Source of the DNA: Terfezia claveryi | Lineage: Eukaryota; Ascomycota; Pezizomycetes; Pezizales; Pezizaceae | NCBI GenBank assembly: GCA_015179025.1 | Contig: WHUX01000001.1 | Coordinates: 434,001-498,000 of the forward strand | Direction: 5' to 3' | Length of the DNA: 64,000 bases | Part shown: in pieces, positions 24,985 to 36,600 of the stretch | Layout of the letters: the number at the start of each line of letters is the position of its first letter | Numbering within the stretch: the first letter of the stretch is position 1 | Made by a program: the position numbers and the translations under genes | The notes under the pieces: model-generated | What the model saw: only the letters and a program-made list of their open reading frames with translations | Databases searched by the model: none | What the model was told of the DNA's origin: nothing

Positions 24985-25855
24985 AGCCACGAGATGTCAA
25001 GAATCAGAGTATTTTAAGCTTAATCCTGCACTGCTATGGCCCAGGATGAAGGTCGGGCGTAGGAGCTGCACCACAAAAGCCAAAACAAAGGTTAACCCTC
25101 GATAGCTACATATATGACCATAGCTTGGAGTGCGGGGTTTATGGCTTGCGAGAATATCTGAAGTGTGACATACCAGACAAATGATCTTGGAAAGGAAGTC
25201 TTGGTCCTTGCGGACAGTAGAGATAGTTTTGGTGATCTGCGGAGGCAGGTAGTTGGGGGGGGAAATTATGGACATTCGTACTCCGTACTCTTTGTGTTTC
25301 CCAGGCGCCCGCGGGGCTGCATAGTATGCAATACTATGTATGTGAATGACTAAGCATGGCAATGATCGGGCTATGCTGTTACCCTGAGCTCTGCCTTTTC
25401 TGCCCCAAACCAGTTTCATGAGAGTTTTGATAGCATGGCCATGGTATCGGAACTTGCAAACTTTGCATAAAGCTGGCCTCGTCTATACGGAACTCGAGAC
25501 TAAAGTTCAAGCAGTCAATGGTATTTCAAATATTACTAGCCCAAACACTACTCCGTAGTGAGCTGCATATATGCAGTGGTGAAGACTTTCACCCACGCGT
25601 TGCACTTAGTACTACGAAGTACATAACAGTTTAACAGAGGCGGATAGTATTATGGATAGTAATAAAGACAAGTTCATCATAAGAAGCGCCCGTAAAATCA
25701 ATTGGTCACAAAGCTTACTCTCCCAGCTGATATCATCAACACTAGTCATCTATCCCACCTTCCACCAACACTAACCAACAAGATTAAAAATTACCCATTA
25801 ACCCCATTCCCAGACCCCTCATTCCCCTCATATCCCACATACCCCTAGTAAACCC
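24985..25855. other. Spacer between LSB5 start and BAR/PH gene 3' end
   Basis: No gene seen. Includes the LSB5 promoter side, a GTTACCCTGAG motif at 25378-25388 and two ACTCCGTA-type motifs (about 25279 and 25552). Confidence 0.5.
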
Positions 25856-27587
25856 CTACTTCTCCGGGGTCACCGGCGTCTGCGCAACGGGGCTCTGCAC
25901 GACACTCCCCCCTGCCACCGTATCCGCTTCCTTTGTGTTAGCCTGCATATCAAGCTTCAATTTCTCCTCCTCCTTCTCCTTCTCCTTATACGGCGGTGGT
26001 GCCGTAGCCAGACTATTCTCTCGGGTCGGGGCAGGCAACTCAGCCGTCCTGATTCCACTCGCCTTACTAATCGCGTCCCACCACATTGCTGCTTCTTCGT
26101 GCGTGAAGGCTTTAAAGACAAAATCATGCTCTCGAGTCAATTTCTGGTTCTTGTTTGCGTCTTTCCCGGACAAGGTGAATTTGCCGTCGGGGGCAGCTGT
26201 CAGAGCGCCGATTTTGCATTCCGGGAGGTAGAGGGACATTTGCGGTTCGGGATCTTTCATGCTGTGTTCCTTTTAGGAGAAAGGGTGTTAGTATGTCAAG
26301 ATTGGGTAGGGCAAGTGGTGACGTTACTTACATCAGCATTTTCGAATTCATGAAGATACTTCGACAAAGTGAGAACATAGTATGCAGTATTGTATCTACC
26401 GAGAATTTTACCCTTGCGCTGAAGAGACCCCTCAATCTGCGGCTTGGTGCTACTGTGGTGTTGGTTCGGGAATGTGAGGGAAGCAATATCTCGGTTTGGA
26501 GTAACAGGGTTAATAAGTACATCTTCGTATTTCTGGACGAATGCATTCCATTCTATGTCTAGAGGGACACGGGCAGCGGTGCCTTTACATTTGCAGAATA
26601 TATTAGCTTCAAGTCGTCATTCCATCAGAGTAACACCTTGACAGAGGGCGCCATACTAATAATATTCCCATACAATCCCTTGGTCCTATCCGCCTGCGCC
26701 CCCACTGCCTGATAAAATGCATTCAACGCCCCTTGGACCGTCTGGATCACATGCGCCTCAAACTCCTGAAAGCCCGTCTGCACCGCAAGCAAATCCTGCC
26801 TCTGGGCATTCTCCTCTCCAACCTGGGTGTGAAGTTTATTCAACACCCTTCTTTTGACAATATACGGATCCTCCATTGGATCAGTCAACTTCGCTCCGGC
26901 ACCACCTGCCGAATCAAACCGTCCCACATTCTTCGCAAGCTGATCAATATGCTTTTGCGTAGACTCCCTGGACCTTATGACGGCTTTGGTACCCTTTGTA
27001 GCACCATGGTTGAGCTCTTTAGCTTTGGCTTTGATCTCCGCGTGAAGACGCTCGAGTTGCGGGATGACGCCGGATTTAATGCTTTTTGCAGTTTCTTGGT
27101 GGGAGGCGGCGAGGGTGCTTGTGTTCGTGCGCATATTTTCGAAGAGGGAGCAGATGCCTCCGGCGGTTTGGGTGAACATTTCCGATTCTTTGAGGGGGTC
27201 TTCGATTTTCTGCTCAGAGTTCGTCAATTACATGTACCCCCCCGCACCCCGCACCCCACATCCCCAAATTGAGGCTTTGTGAATACGAATCCAACATACC
27301 TTCCCAACCTTCTCATACTCCTTCCCCATCGTCTTGTACAGGCTCTCATGCTGCTCCAAGTACTCCTCTAACCTCCCCACCATATGCTTCCACGCCTTGA
27401 GTCTCTGCTCCAGCGTACTCGCCGTATCTGGCGTGCCCCCCTTTGGAATTGCCTCCGTGCTAGACATAGTATCTGTTCTCTCGACTTCGTGTCCGCTTGC
27501 TGGCGATACCACTTGACTCGCGGTGGTGTTTTCGGTGCTCTGTGCGTGGTGGTGGCCCGCCAAATGCAGTGCCTCCTTCAGGGTCAT
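25856..27587 (-). CDS. BAR-like coiled-coil plus PH domain protein (Slm1-like)
   Basis: Predicted peripheral membrane protein of 501 residues. Exons: 27587-27300, 27209-26657, 26582-26332, 26269-25856, all phases consistent. Residues ~60-285 form a long helical BAR/F-BAR-type region (LEQRLKAWKHMVGRLEEYLEQ, then KSGVIPQLERLHAEIKAKAK and QTGFQEFEAHVIQTVQGALN). A linker with LDIEWNAFVQKYEDVLINP leads to a PH domain (~320-440): IEGSLQRKGKILGRYNTAYYVLT, MSLYLPECKIGAL, FVFKAFTHEEAAMWWDAI. This layout matches fungal Slm1/Slm2 relatives, phosphoinositide-binding TORC2 effectors in eisosomes; that role here is inferred. The tail is Lys/Glu then Val/Thr/Pro-rich. For the second intron I chose donor GTATGG at 26656, because the nearer GTGTTA donor breaks the frame. 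Confidence 0.82.
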
Positions 27588-29303
27588 CTTAGCTACAACT
27601 TAGCTATTTACTCTTAGTATTGCTTGGATCGGACCAATCAGTCGGCAGCTACGAGCTGAATCTACGCCGAATCAGTTATGTGGGGCCTTGCTGTTCAGCT
27701 GTCCATCCCGGTTTTAGTCTCCTTAGCTCTAAACGTGCAGAAATCAACGGATTGGGCTTCGGAACAGACGCATGGATTGGGGAAGGATTGTGGCGGAGGG
27801 AATCCCGAAGCAGTGGGATTCGAAGCGGGCCGGTGAAAGCGAGGAGATACATATACTTGGGAGGTACATACGTACTGTGTGAATGTTAAATTGAAACTCT
27901 GTCAATCGGCAATAATATCGAAATGTATCCTCAATTCCCTCCTCGACGCAGGCAGGTACACGTGTACTATAATATCGTATATCAACCCCCACCCTCGTAT
28001 CGATAATAAACTGGAGCTGAACAGAAAGGATCCCCGGCGTCGCCGACTTCTATATCCCCACAAAACCACCTTCCAAAAGCTTGATTCCACGGCACCGCAT
28101 CAACCATATCATGACGTCTACTTACAAACAAGCTTCCATAGTACTTTTCCTAATCTGGCCTGCACTTCTCCCACCGGATACCAAACATTTCAACACTCTA
28201 ATATTCCAGCATGTGTCGGACCCAAAGAATCGGACCCAACTCCGGTAGCGAGCTCCGTCTCGGTTAGTAACCCTAAGAAAACTAAGCTTAACTGAGCATC
28301 TCGCAACCCTACCCTGCTCTACGAGGGTCGATCGAGACTAATCCTGCTTCGCGCCGTGATCGACAATGTAAACAGAAAGCAAATCTTGGGTTCGATAAGC
28401 GATCTGATCAATGGTAGGAAACTCCTAAGGTCACCTTGGCCGTCGGCCTGTACTTTTCCTGTTTACTAGTTGCTCAGTACCGGTACTATAGTGATGCGTA
28501 AGCATGCAAAGGTGCCCCGACTCCCCGGTTTTCAACTCACCTGTGCGGAGTTCTATAAAAAACTCGACGGATCGATACAGTAGGGCGAAATCGGAGTGTT
28601 GCATTCTGAGTCATTCTGGTTGAGGTACGTGGAGCCTGCCAAGATTCTACCCGTTCACTGCCTACTTTGGAAGCCTAGATTCTGTCACAGCCCGGCAACT
28701 GAGAAATCCTCTGCAACCAAAGTTAGCTTTATGAAATGATCAAGTTTTTCAGGTATGTAATCAACAAGAGCTAATTTTAAAAAAAAGATGGATATATTTG
28801 GTTGAGCTGAGATGCTGAGGTAACATCTCCCAAAGGAAATAATATTCCCAAGTTCCTAGGCTTTCAAAAAGTGTACCCTCGATACCCGTCTCCCTCTCTC
28901 TTCCCAGCTGCTGATCCTAAAAGCCATCCAACTGTCATATACATCTCCCCCCACATCATATCATTCCTTTGTCGTCTTCTTAAAACATTCTTCATCCATG
29001 GTATCCCAATTATTGCCCTTGTCAGATCAATGTAATCAAAGTCTATCCTGCAAAATGAGCATGACCTCGCTGAACTTTATGAGAAAAACAATATCCCAGC
29101 CAATGAAAGGAAAAACTCCCGTCCCATATATTACTAAGGAAAACTATGTGCAGAGGGCGAAAACGTAAGAAAGAAATTGCCCAAGAAACATAGAAATGGG
29201 AAATAACACATTATTAGGTTGGTTTAAGTATAGCCAAAGTAAAAAACTCCGCCCAAGAAACTCAATAAACATCAGTTAATGAAAGAGTGCTTTTTCGTAT
29301 CGT
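27588..29303. other. Gene-free spacer
   Basis: No gene seen in 1.7 kb. An ORF at 27879-28295 (plus) has no protein-like pattern. The last ~400 bp are probably the 3' side of the arrestin gene. Confidence 0.5.
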
Positions 29304-31332
29304 TTATCGCCCCCTCGCCTGCAATATCCTCAAACCCATCTCGGAAAAAGTGTGGTGACCCCTTCCAACGTGACCGGTAGAGCGCGAGTGGCTATGTCCA
29401 CTCCTTAGGGTGAATCCTATCCTGCCGACAATGGACCTTGATGGTGATGGCTCTCGGCTCCGTGGAGGACTATCTGGAGGTGGTGTGGTGGGTCTACTCA
29501 ATCCCTCACCATCGTATCTTGGTAGCGAGGAGATATCATCTCCCAAATCCTGAGGTCGAGGCTTCATCGCTGTTCGGTATGACGGAACTCGTGACAACGC
29601 GTGGGCATCCAATTGTGTATGTGGAAGAATTGGGAAGTGGTGATGGGGCATTGAATTCGCCCGACTCGTGCCATCAGGTGAATTTGGCCTTGTGTTTCCG
29701 GCACTCCTGGTCCCAACCCTTCGACCACGGCTGTCGATTGCAATATTGTGGCCGGTTGTACTTGCCGATGAAGCGGCAAGTGCATCTTCATCTGCGGCTA
29801 AAGTCGCTTGCAGATCGTCGGCTGAGGGTCGGTCCAAAGATATGGCGCTGGAACTTGACGAAGTCCCTAGTCGCTCAGCGGACCTTGAACGACCCAGTCT
29901 TGTCGTAAGGCCTAAATTGGGAGGGGAAAGCGAAGTAAGTGCTCCCATTGCGGTGAGATTCTCGGAGGAATTATTGCGCGATAGGAGAGCAGGGGTATTT
30001 GCTCCCGAGGGGAGCGGCGTGTTTGCACTTGAGGGAAGTGGTGTGTTGTAATCGTGAGGAATATCATCCCACAAGCGATCGTACATATGCTCATCATAGC
30101 GAGGTGGAATGGCAGTAACATCCTGCAAGTGGTCAGTTGATAGGGCAGAATGTATTTCGTTATCTTCATCCATGAGGTGATTTGGTGAGATGAACAGCTG
30201 GACTGGTAGAGAAGCGCGCAGCTCCGATGTATGGCCATCGGGATTATGGAGCTGGACGGAAACTCGTAGTTTATGTCGCACTTTGATCGGCCCCACTTCA
30301 CAATCCTGAACACACTTTGACAGTGATGTTGGCAACTCGATGTTAGTGTGCATGACCCACTTCCCCGAGCCATCCTCCGAATTCTCGTAAGATCCATGCT
30401 CGTGTGTAGTTATCTGGATAGTTCTCGTATCCTGTCTCTTGGAATTTCTCTCTGGCATCGAAAGTGTGTCAAACTCCCGTAATGTACAGCTAACCTTGCC
30501 AATGGTGAGTCCCTTAAGTAGGGGCACAATCCCAATGTTCAAGGGTATTACAGTCCCAAAGACACACGCCTTTGCTGGAACACTAATGGAATACTCACAC
30601 TTTTCGGGCCAGACGTTCTCAACTGCCATGGTGGAAGAGAGCGCTTCGTCTTCCGGAGATAGAGTTCGCACAACCCGGAGATGCTATCATCAAGTAAGCC
30701 AGAGGCCAACTGCAATGAGGCTCTTTCTCCGTCACTTACCTTATTTGTGTGGATATCGTGTGAGAATGTTGGTCGTTCAATGGTTGCCTTCATCCTATAT
30801 ACAACATATGCACTATCAAGCCCCTCCACAGATTCAGGTGCATCTATTTGTAAACCGTCAGTATTCCATGTGACCGGTGATATTTGCGCAACCAAACTCA
30901 CTTCCCGGAAAGATATGCTCAAACGGGTACTCGTAATTTCCAGCTCCCAAAACAAAGCATTTCTTAGGGTCATGCTCGAAGTTCAAAAACTGCCAATCCT
31001 TCTCGTATATAACCTTCTCATGTTTTACTGATCTTGACCTGTTCACAGACTCGTGCCACCCCACCCGTTCCACAGCCACGAGCTTCAGGCGTATTGCCCT
31101 GACTGAGAGAGACTCCTTTAGAATTACTGTAACGGACCCTCGTAAGACTGCGCCGGCTGCTTCAGTGGGTGTGCCACGGAGTATAACGACATCGTTGTCA
31201 AGTCTGCAAAGTAGATGCGGTTAGACAGATGTTCCACCGGATGCACGATGGGATAAAGTTTTCCACATACCTAATGTCTAGCAAAGTCACACTGTGACGG
31301 TTTCCTTGGTGGAACTCCATTCCAATTGGCAT
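29304..31332 (-). CDS. Alpha-arrestin (ART/CreD-Rod1 type), ubiquitin-ligase adaptor
   Basis: Adaptor that brings a HECT ubiquitin ligase (Rsp5/HulA) to plasma-membrane transporters for endocytosis. Exons: 31332-31271, 31203-30902, 30843-30740, 30683-29304; 615 residues. Arrestin-N spans ~residues 10-150 (VTLLDIRLDNDVVILRGTP, GNYEYPFEHIFPG, SAYVVYRMKATIERP). Arrestin-C spans ~155-335 (KCEYSISVPAKACVFGTVIP, LKGLTIGKVSCTLREF, KVRHKLRVSVQLHNPDG, ASLPVQLFISP). A PPRY motif at ~349-352 (IPPRYDEHMYDRLW) is the expected WW-domain docking site, and a weaker LPRYDGE lies in the tail. The ~260-residue C-terminus is Ser/Pro-rich and probably phosphorylated. The closest remembered match is Aspergillus CreD / yeast Rod1-Rog3. 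The creC gene lies next upstream on the same strand. Confidence 0.9.
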
Positions 31333-32800
31333 GGCTTAGGTCTTTGGTTTTGGAGATCGGGAGTCAAAGTTGGGATAATTCAGTGCCCGTCAATGTGGCT
31401 GCCGGTTTATTGGTGCGTAGTAAGCTCGTCGATAGAGTTTGCAGTTTATATTTTACACGTCTGATGAGTAACGGACGTTTTTCTTCGCAGCTTCCACGTA
31501 AGAGAATAGGAGCAGAGGAGGTGAGGTTCGTCAAAGGGCTCTGGAAGGACATGCCAGAAGCTAAGTATAAATACTTGACGAAGAGCAACATGAGAGACAA
31601 GTAATGCAGGGCATAAAAAAAAAAATACACCACCACTGACAGCGGAATTGTCAGGGCTTGATACACCCCTGAGAAAACCCAATCTTCCGAGTCGACCATC
31701 TGCCATCTACCAGCAACCAGCACCAGCTTGTACGTTACGAACATGCTGGCCGCCCGGATTCTCGCCATTCACTCGCCAGAATGTGGATTGCTGTTCGCAC
31801 ATATCCCCCATATTCTACCTGGCATGCACCCTCATGCCCTGCAGGATCCATAAAAAAGGTTGTCAATCCTCTTGCGTCGCAGGACCCCAAGCTTGAAACC
31901 CATATGATCGATCGAACCACTCTCTCTTGTCTGGTTTGCCACTCCCATTTGCCCTAGGCTTCAGCACAGTTCCAGCACATACACATGCATGAACAAGTAG
32001 GTACACATCCACCTGACTGGTGTGCAGTAAACTTGACCCCCCACTGCATATGCAACCCATCTTCGGATGGCGTTAGCCCGCCTGCGCGATAGGCATCCCA
32101 AACAAAAAAAAAGAAAAGCATGCGTCGCCCTAGTCTGCTACTTCAGATTGCATCACATCGAGCCATCACCGCGGAGTGCATTGCGGGTACATTGCAGGCG
32201 TGGTGCGGCGTGTGTAGCCGTAATAAATTACCGTACTGTACTTCAACAGTACTTGGGTTGCGTAGATATCCGACGATCCTGGTTGCATATGGTATGTACA
32301 GTACGTACTATGTACCCTTGAGTGAATACCTGATGCTAGATCGGGATACGTATAAAAATTCTATGATATCGGATTGAAGCTGATATGTTGCAGCTTGGAG
32401 AATAAACAGAAGTCTGTGGTGGTGACAACACCTTCCAGAATAACCTTCTGCAGCAGTAGTCTCGGGCATCTGCAGATCATATATCAACGATTGACCTGCC
32501 GGTTTGGCAGTAGGTACCGACGACATCTGTTCAAAATCAATCCGAACAGTATCACAAAAGTTACAATTTGCCTCATGCGAATCACGTGAAGGTGAATGAA
32601 TGGAAAATTGCTGTGATAAGAGGGTTATAGTGACTATTCCAACAAGACTAATGCATATCAAGCACAAAGACTGCGAAATGGTAAACACCGATCCCAAGCT
32701 AATCTTCTCGCCACGGAATGCATGAAAACCGCGTGGTGAAAACTAGGGATTTTCCCGACCCTTTCTGCGCGAAACGGGCTCAAATTGGTCTTCGGTTTGT
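31333..32800. other. Spacer upstream of arrestin gene
   Basis: No convincing gene. A 134-codon minus-strand ORF (31364-31768) overlaps the arrestin promoter and partly its first exon and lacks protein-like conservation signals. Contains several GTACAGTAC-type runs around 32230-32310. Confidence 0.45.
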
Positions 32801-33352
32801 CTAGTGTGAGACGCCTTCCAGAACCACAGGGCTGAAAGTTTTCAACCCACTTGCCCTCTTGAGCCTCGTCTCGTTATCCAGCATGTACGCCACAATTTTC
32901 CGGAAGCATTTGCCCGGGCTACAGCAAGGAGGGGAAACTTCGGGAACATCATCCCTGTCAATAATGAAGTGTGACAAGGATCGCCATCCCAATTCTGGGC
33001 AGGATTCCACATCATCCATTAGGTGGATTTGGATGAAACTTCTTCGGGTGCCCCCGCGAGGTGAGGGGGTTATTAGAAAATTGCCATAATCTGGCAGCCA
33101 TATGAGGTGTGGACCCCCACCGGAATTGTAGCTTGTCAAATACTTTGATATCAAAGATGATATAACTTCTACCAGGGAACCATAGTCTGATATCCTCGGT
33201 AATTTTCTTGGAGGCCCGCCTGGCAAGGTCACGATGACATAGTTGACATTGACAGAATTACGTTTATGAAATTTGATACAATAGTAACACCCAAGAATCA
33301 TCAGTCGAGGCCCACGGTCGGGCGAGGTTATTGATTGATTAATGGGACCCAT
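32801..33352 (-). CDS. Hypothetical ORF, 183 residues, just downstream of creC
   Basis: Uncertain gene. A single uninterrupted ORF begins with ATG at 33352, 37 bp after the creC stop and on the same strand. Its composition is protein-like (VNYVIVTLPGGPPRKLP, LVEVISSLISKYL, HLIWLPDYGNFLI, SFIQIHLMDDVESCPELGW), with several Cys in CCSPGKC. It is in the creC frame, but TAA, TGA and a further TAA separate the two, so it is not a read-through tail. The spacing leaves little room for a promoter, so it may be an exon of another transcript, a relic, or a chance ORF. No family recognised. Confidence 0.3.
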   Translation of the reverse strand: MGPINQSITSPDRGPRLMILGCYYCIKFHKRNSVNVNYVIVTLPGGPPRKLPRISDYGSLVEVISSLISKYLTSYNSGGGPHLIWLPDYGNFLITPSPRGGTRRSFIQIHLMDDVESCPELGWRSLSHFIIDRDDVPEVSPPCCSPGKCFRKIVAYMLDNETRLKRASGLKTFSPVVLEGVSH

Positions 33353-33388
33353 TGATTAATAGGGTAGTCAGTCCACGCCAATTATGCA

Positions 33389-35752
33389 TTAACTTGTTGC
33401 CGAGACCGTCACCTGGCTACCGCTATTGAGATTAGGTCTATCCCATGTCCTGATATGACCTATAGAAAATTTCCCAGCGTCAGTGCAAAATTGCTACAAT
33501 GCGCGATTTCGCGCGCGCAAAAAAAAAAAAGACAAAGAATCACCGAGGCACTGACCATCCAAGCAAGTAGTGATAATTGCGTCCTCTCGGAACAGCAAGG
33601 ATGTTAGCGGCTCCGGGTCAACCGTCTTTGACTGTTCATCATCCTGTTAAATTGTTATAGTTTAGGTGAGGTCGTTTGGGCTTACCATAATTGGAGGCAG
33701 AACGGCGGTACGCGAACGTGGTTCCACAAGGTGATCTATCGTTTCGTTTGATTCCTGCACGGTATCCGCCAGACTTGCATCAGACTGCAATCTTCCGGCC
33801 TGGTTGTCGGCTCGCAAACGACCAGCCACTGTAGGGAAGCTAGGGCCGTGATTGGATGTGCTGCCCCTACGGGGCGAAACCTATAAATTACGTTACCATT
33901 ATCCGCTGTCGGAGTGTTCTTCCTAAAAGAGCAAAGATAGCAGGAAGGAGGGTACGTACTGCCTTAGGTCGGTGGAGCATCCCAACACTGAAGTCCCATA
34001 ATAGCAAGTGGGTATCTTCACCAACACTCCCGAAGCGGTATGTCCGCTCATCACAGCGCCATGGGTCAAATGCAACGCCAGTGACCCAGGAGTGATGCCC
34101 CTCGCAACGTGCAACGATTCTTCGATCCGAAAAAGACCAAATGCTAACAAGATCGTCCTGTCCCCCTGTTAGGATATATCTTCCATCCGGAGACCAACAG
34201 ACACATGAAAGACCACCGTAGTAGCTGTGATATACGTCAAGGAGCCTAGTGGGCCTATTTAGCATAATAGATAGCTATCGATGATAAGATTGCTGTTGGA
34301 CCTACTTCTCTCTGACATAGTCTATTATTCGCAAGCAGCCATCCTCGGATACGACCGCCAAATGGGAGCAGTCTGGCGAGAAAGCAAATGCATTAATCGG
34401 CTGCCTTGATACCTGCCAGAAGGCCACGGGATTTGCCTTCTGATTCTTTGATTCCACTGATTTCTTTACAGTGAGACTAGGTCCTTTCTGTGCCTCCTTC
34501 TCAGGATCTGTCTCCTCTTCTAAGACAAATGTAGCATCTTCTTTGTCCTTATCGTAAACAATCATCGAACCGTCTGCATGTGAGACCAGAAATAGGCATT
34601 CTGATTCTGGTAACCACTTGATATCTGTGACTGGACTGCATTTTATTTGACCCTAACCGTTTTTTAATATTAGTATGGTCAAATGAAAGAGGGATTTCGG
34701 ACTTCGGACTTCCACACATTTTTATTAATCCTAGCATACTTGTTGTTCATTGGGTCGAACCATATAATATCACCAGTTGAAAATCCGATAATCACATCTA
34801 GGTGAGTGAGACTCTGTGTTGTAGGGTTCACATCATGGCATAGAGGATGTGCCCTGGTGAACCATATCTTTGAAAGTGGGTCTTGCTACCAAACGGTGAG
34901 TTTGAATTACGTTTTTCAAAGTCACGCTCTTACCTTTTTTGGATGATTCAAATCGAGCCAGTTGAAAGCTCTGTTGATGTTCGCAAATACGAACATCTCA
35001 TCTGTGCTCCGCTTAGCCAATCTCGTGTTGAAGTACTCATGTGGTAATATGCGGGATATAAAAGAGCTGTTGCTTTTGTTGATATTATTCTTTGGCTTCC
35101 TTTTCTTAGCATCCTTCATAGATGCTGCTAGGGCAGCGTTTCCAGCCCCAAATCTTTCGGTGGGCCGTGCAAGTCCATCTATACTCCGAGACGCCCCACT
35201 TCCCGAGCCTGTCAAACCACCGTCACTCCCATGGCCATCTTCGAGTCCTTCCGTCTCTCCGGAGGCCCGTGGCTCCGTTCCGTCAACGCCTCTGCTACCA
35301 GATGCTGGTTTGAGTGGCTGAATGGAAGAGTTTCTATTCCTTTGTGATAATACAGATAACCTAGTGCCGGCAGTTGGCGGTGACGGTGTCGTTGCAAGTG
35401 GGTTGGTATTGATTACTGGTACTTCTGTAGGATGTGGAGGTGGGGTCGCCAAGTATATATCCTCCCGTAAGGTGTATGTTCCTGAGACAGAGTAAGCCAT
35501 CATGCATCATCCTCGGCTGCAGAAGCAGGGCGGGGATACTCAGTTGATCTCCCACACGACCAACTCGAGTCAATTTCTGCTGAATTTCATGCATGCATGC
35601 TTACCTTCGCCAACGGAAAAGCTGTACTCAGGGCCGGTAGGATGGTTAAGGGTATTTGCTGTCTCTACGATGGTCGGCTGTCCTCCGGGAAGGTTCAATG
35701 GAGCATATGGACCGACACTCAACCGTGGAGGTGGAGGTGGAAATACGAACAT
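33389..35752 (-). CDS. creC: CreC / WDR20-family WD40 protein, deubiquitinase cofactor
   Basis: WD40 protein that stabilises or activates a USP12/46-type deubiquitinase (CreB in Aspergillus) in carbon catabolite repression. Eight exons: 35752-35605, 35481-34934, 34885-34718, 34652-34306, 34245-33960, 33880-33686, 33643-33556, 33459-33389; 616 residues, all phases fit. Seen in order: proline run [29 protein letters not shown], Ser/Gly-rich linker, [125 protein letters not shown], and the last blade GHIRTWDRP split over the final intron. The family signature YSSYYGGL is present as YHSYYGGL. It is divergent to the Miro gene, 848 bp apart, and lies beside an arrestin gene. Confidence 0.93.
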
Positions 35753-36600
35753 TGTACGCCTGGTGGAGAAGCGGTTGAGCTGGGAAATGCCGGATCCCAG
35801 TTTCGGAGGGTATGTGATGAATATTCGCTAGGAATCGTAGGGAAGTCAATTGTAGAGCCGTCAAAAGGGGTATTGAATATGAGCCAAGTTATTGGGGTTC
35901 TGTGGCGTGTGGCCGCTGTCTGTGAAAAGCTTCTGTCTCCTCCACGAGGGGAATGTGGCCAATGTTACTTATCAGTCAAGGACGAGCTTCAAGCAGGGTG
36001 CCAATCGATATTAGAATGATGCCGTGCAGGTCCGTGGTGATCTGCAGCGGTTAACAGTAACGTGGTCCAGCGACGACCTGCCTGGAATGCGCTGCTTTTA
36101 CCACATTTGAGGACTAGGTATGTCTTCCTAGGTTCCTAGAGGTACAATCTCCCCGATGCTGCAAAAGAATTGTATTTGTTTCGGACAAAAGGGCAAAGCC
36201 ATTGACCTCCGTGTGGTTAACCTCCCCTTTCTTTGGTGCGACGACCAGGGACAGCACATGAGTGCATTCAGCTTCAGTAGTGAGACATACAGTAGAGCAG
36301 CAGTGTAATTGATGCATAAAGAAGCCCGGCATAAGTACAGTAGCTTTTTCAGGGGTCTTCGTCACGTGCCGAATCGCTTGTTACATGTACACTATACTTA
36401 TTATAATTACTTGTTACAACCAGCTCTCAACACAAGACTACTAGAAACATAGACTTGGAAGGAAATAAGTTCAGGACATCTAACAGCCAGGAGCAATTCA
36501 AGTACCATACGGACTCTCACACAAACTACTCCCATCTCATTTATCCCACAGCTGTCTCCAACTCGGTGGCTTCCTGGTCCTCTACTGGGTTGCTTCTTCA
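35753..36600. other. Divergent promoter region creC / GEM1
   Basis: No gene seen. These 848 bp must hold the 5' leaders and promoters of both flanking genes. A 140-codon plus-strand ORF at 35597-36019 is antisense to creC exon 1 and rejected. No clear motif stands out. Confidence 0.5.

Noticed and set aside
27879..28295. 138-codon plus-strand ORF
   Set aside because: Composition unlike protein, no splice structure or family signal.
31364..31768. 134-codon minus-strand ORF overlapping the arrestin promoter
   Set aside because: Low-complexity hydrophobic run, no introns or motif, best explained as promoter/leader sequence.
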